A stretch of 7,459 nt of DNA from Gemmatimonadota bacterium. GTDB taxonomy: Bacteria > Gemmatimonadota > Gemmatimonadetes > Gemmatimonadales > GWC2-71-9. The position numbers were made by a program, and so were the translations under genes. The first letter of the stretch is position 1. Every line of letters begins with the position of its first letter. The notes under the pieces are model-generated. The model was not told the DNA's origin. It did not search any database and was given only the letters and a program-made list of their open reading frames with translations. Below, piece after piece: positions 6,051 to 7,459 of the stretch. The stretch lies in assembly GCA_022573095.1 (NCBI GenBank), contig JACZUR010000082.1, positions 1-7,459 of the forward strand. Reading direction: 5' to 3'.

Positions 6051-6755
6051 ATGATCAAGCTCATTGCGCTAGATGCCGACGACACGTTGTGGCACAACGA
6101 ACACATGTTTCTCGAAACTCGGGATCGATTCAGGGAGTTGTTATCTGAGTATCACTCCGACGACTGGGTCGACGAACGTCTCAATAGTACCGAACTCCGC
6201 AACCTCAAGCATTTCGGGTACGGCATAAAGAGCTTCGTTCTCTCCATGATCGAGACCGCGGTGGAGTTAACGGAGGGACGGATCAGGGGCAACCAGGTTA
6301 TGGAAATTGTCGGCTTTGCGAAGGACATGAGTAATTCTCCCGTCCGCCTCCTCGACCATGTCGAGGACACCGTGAGGCAGTTGGCTTCACGACACCAGCT
6401 GGTCGTGATTACAAAGGGAGACCTTTTCGACCAGGAATCGAAGTTGGCGCGTTCCGGACTCGGTGACTATTTCTCCGGCTTCGAAGTGGTCACTGAGAAA
6501 AATTGTGCTACATACGAATCGGTGGTGGAGCGTACTTGCGGAGATCCAAGCACGTTTCTAATGATAGGCAACTCGATCAAGTCTGATGTTATCCCGGTTG
6601 TGGAGATGGGCGGCAACGCGATTCACATCCCCTATCACACAATGTGGGAGCATGAAACCGTCTCAGAGGACGAGGCGAACAAGTACTCCTTCTTGACCGC
6701 AGCAAGTATAGCAGAAGTCCCAACCCTCGTCGCAGAGCTGAGTTTACGAAATTAG
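6051..6755 (+). CDS. HAD-family hydrolase (phosphatase-like)
   Basis: This 234-residue protein has all four HAD motifs. Motif I is LIALDADDTLW, with nucleophile Asp8 and acid/base Asp10. Motif II is VVITKGD with Thr121. Motif III is Lys150 in VVTEK. Motif IV is MIGNSIKSDV with Asp179. A helical cap domain fills about 15-100, as in C1-capped phosphatases that act on small phosphorylated metabolites. The substrate is not predictable from the sequence. The frame is also open from a TTG at 6021 that overlaps the MarR-GNAT stop. I prefer the ATG at 6051 because the product then starts MIKLIALDADD, as HAD proteins normally do; a G-run (6043-6048) lies just before it, though unusually close for a ribosome binding site. 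Its end overlaps the convergent minus-strand frame by 12 bases. Confidence 0.92.
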   Translation: MIKLIALDADDTLWHNEHMFLETRDRFRELLSEYHSDDWVDERLNSTELRNLKHFGYGIKSFVLSMIETAVELTEGRIRGNQVMEIVGFAKDMSNSPVRLLDHVEDTVRQLASRHQLVVITKGDLFDQESKLARSGLGDYFSGFEVVTEKNCATYESVVERTCGDPSTFLMIGNSIKSDVIPVVEMGGNAIHIPYHTMWEHETVSEDEANKYSFLTAASIAEVPTLVAELSLRN

Positions 6756-7418
6756 CCGCCGCCCCCCCCCCCGCAAACTTACTCTGGGTCCGTCGGGCGT
6801 ATCTTCGATTTCATAGCCGGCTTCCTCGACGCGCGCCCGCAATTCATCAGCGTCGGCCCATCTCTTTTCCAGCCTCGCACTCTGACGCTCAGCAACGAAG
6901 GCCATGATATCGGCTGGGATTTCCACCTCGCGAGGTTGCCACTCGGCCAGTCCCAGTCCTAGCACATCATCAAACTTTCGGACGGTAGCCTTCTTCACGG
7001 AATCAGGGAGGTCGCTCTTGACCAAGTCCCACGTGACGGCGAGTGCACGCGGCATGTTGAGGTCATTGTTCACTTCATTCGTGAAACGACTCAGGTAATC
7101 CTCGTTGACATCACCGTCGGCTCCCCAAGAGTGCACTGCCGCGCGCAGCCGTCCCAGCGCTGCCGTCGCACCGTCCATAGCTTCAGACGTGAAGTTGAGA
7201 CGCGCCCTGTAGTGGGCACCGAGAGCAAAGAACCTGTAAGCCAGAGGTTCGTATCCCCGATCGGTGAGAAGTTGAAGCTGAAGGAACTCCCCTGACTTCG
7301 CCATCTTGGCGTCGTTGACGCCGAAGAGCGCCCGGAACGTTGCGTCACTGGCCGCGATCTCGGCCCTTCGCCGACGGAACGCCGGCGGCAGGATGTGCGT
7401 GTGGAAGTCGACGATCAT
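6744..7418 (-). CDS. cysS: Chimeric frame: amidohydrolase N-terminus joined to cysteinyl-tRNA synthetase C-terminus
   Basis: This 224-residue frame combines two unrelated families. Residues 1 to about 33 (MIVDFHTHILPPAF...FRALFG) look like the start of an amidohydrolase of the amidohydrolase-2 type, including the metal-binding HxH at 6 and 8. From about 34 to 216 the sequence is the C-terminal part of cysteinyl-tRNA synthetase. It has the KMSKS-loop variant KMAKS (38-42), then GEFL, RGYEPLAYRFFALGAHYRA (54-72) and LNFTSEAM (75-82), followed by the helical DALR-type domain and the end motif ADADELRARVEEAGYEIEDT. The zinc site and HIGH motif that activate cysteine are missing (about 290 residues compared with a normal enzyme), so it cannot charge tRNA. 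The loop also reads KMAKS-GEF, one residue shorter than the usual KMSKS-x-GNF. The tail (RGGGRRLIS) depends on an 11-G tract. No convincing ribosome binding site precedes the ATG. It is either a recombination product or an assembly join. Confidence 0.8.
   Translation of the reverse strand: MIVDFHTHILPPAFRRRRAEIAASDATFRALFGVNDAKMAKSGEFLQLQLLTDRGYEPLAYRFFALGAHYRARLNFTSEAMDGATAALGRLRAAVHSWGADGDVNEDYLSRFTNEVNNDLNMPRALAVTWDLVKSDLPDSVKKATVRKFDDVLGLGLAEWQPREVEIPADIMAFVAERQSARLEKRWADADELRARVEEAGYEIEDTPDGPRVSLRGGGRRLIS
6762..6772. repeat. Homopolymer tract of 11 C
   Basis: Eleven C on the plus strand encode the Gly-Gly-Gly of the synthetase tail on the minus strand. With one base fewer, the tail would become RGGGGG and stop at the TAA at 6754-6752, next to the HAD stop. 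Such tracts are prone to slippage and to sequencing error. Confidence 0.9.
7296..7319 (-). other. Junction between amidohydrolase and cysteinyl-tRNA synthetase homology
   Basis: The change of family falls within residues 34-41 (VNDAKMAK). Amidohydrolases of this group often have AKMA or ARLA just after the FR.L segment, and the synthetase loop here is KMAKS, so both parents could share a short identical stretch at this point. Everything from here to the right edge (7320-7459) belongs to the amidohydrolase-like side and its upstream 41 bases. Confidence 0.6.
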
Positions 7419-7459
7419 GTCTGACTGTTCGCCTTCGCCCCACGAGAGCTAGTACTACG

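Overview
The window looks like a piece of a free-living bacterial chromosome with moderately high GC. The exported proteins are typical of Gemmatimonadota or a neighbouring Gram-negative phylum: a lipoprotein with Ig-like and LVIVD domains, a DUF4097 beta-repeat protein and a PPC-like acidic repeat protein. This placement is an impression from gene content, since there is no rRNA or phylogenetic marker. I saw no transposase, phage gene, CRISPR array, tRNA or rRNA.

Left part (1-4302), minus strand. In transcription order the genes are a DUF4097-type exported protein (4302-3454), a large LVIVD/Ig-like lipoprotein (3366-1333), an exported acidic protein of two tandem PPC-like domains (1089-250), a GC-rich hairpin terminator (222-191), and the N-terminal 52 codons of a TauE/SafE-type membrane permease that runs off the left edge. 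The three complete proteins all carry export signals and form a cell-envelope or secreted block.

Centre (4363-6755). A minus-strand pair encodes a small DUF1272 zinc-ribbon-like protein and a cupin only 17 bases apart. It diverges from a plus-strand pair encoding a MarR-GNAT fusion regulator/acetyltransferase and a HAD-family hydrolase. The 184-base divergent region holds a good promoter candidate for each direction and a perfect 6-3-6 inverted repeat, TTGCA-rich, just downstream of the -10 of the MarR-GNAT promoter. It is a likely autoregulatory operator.

Right edge (6744-7459), minus strand. One open frame joins about 33 residues of an amidohydrolase N-terminus (with the HxH metal motif) to the C-terminal ~185 residues of cysteinyl-tRNA synthetase, starting at the KMSKS loop. 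The synthetase catalytic domain is absent. The join falls where both families carry a KMA-like sequence. This is either a recombination product or, more likely so close to the end of the sequence, an assembly chimera. An 11-base C tract at the synthetase 3' end adds doubt about the exact stop.

I found no convincing new multi-gene defence or mobile system. The best leads are the MarR-GNAT/HAD and DUF1272/cupin divergent locus with its operator, the chimeric cysS frame, the cupin lacking its metal ligands, and the cysteine-paired tandem-repeat exported protein.
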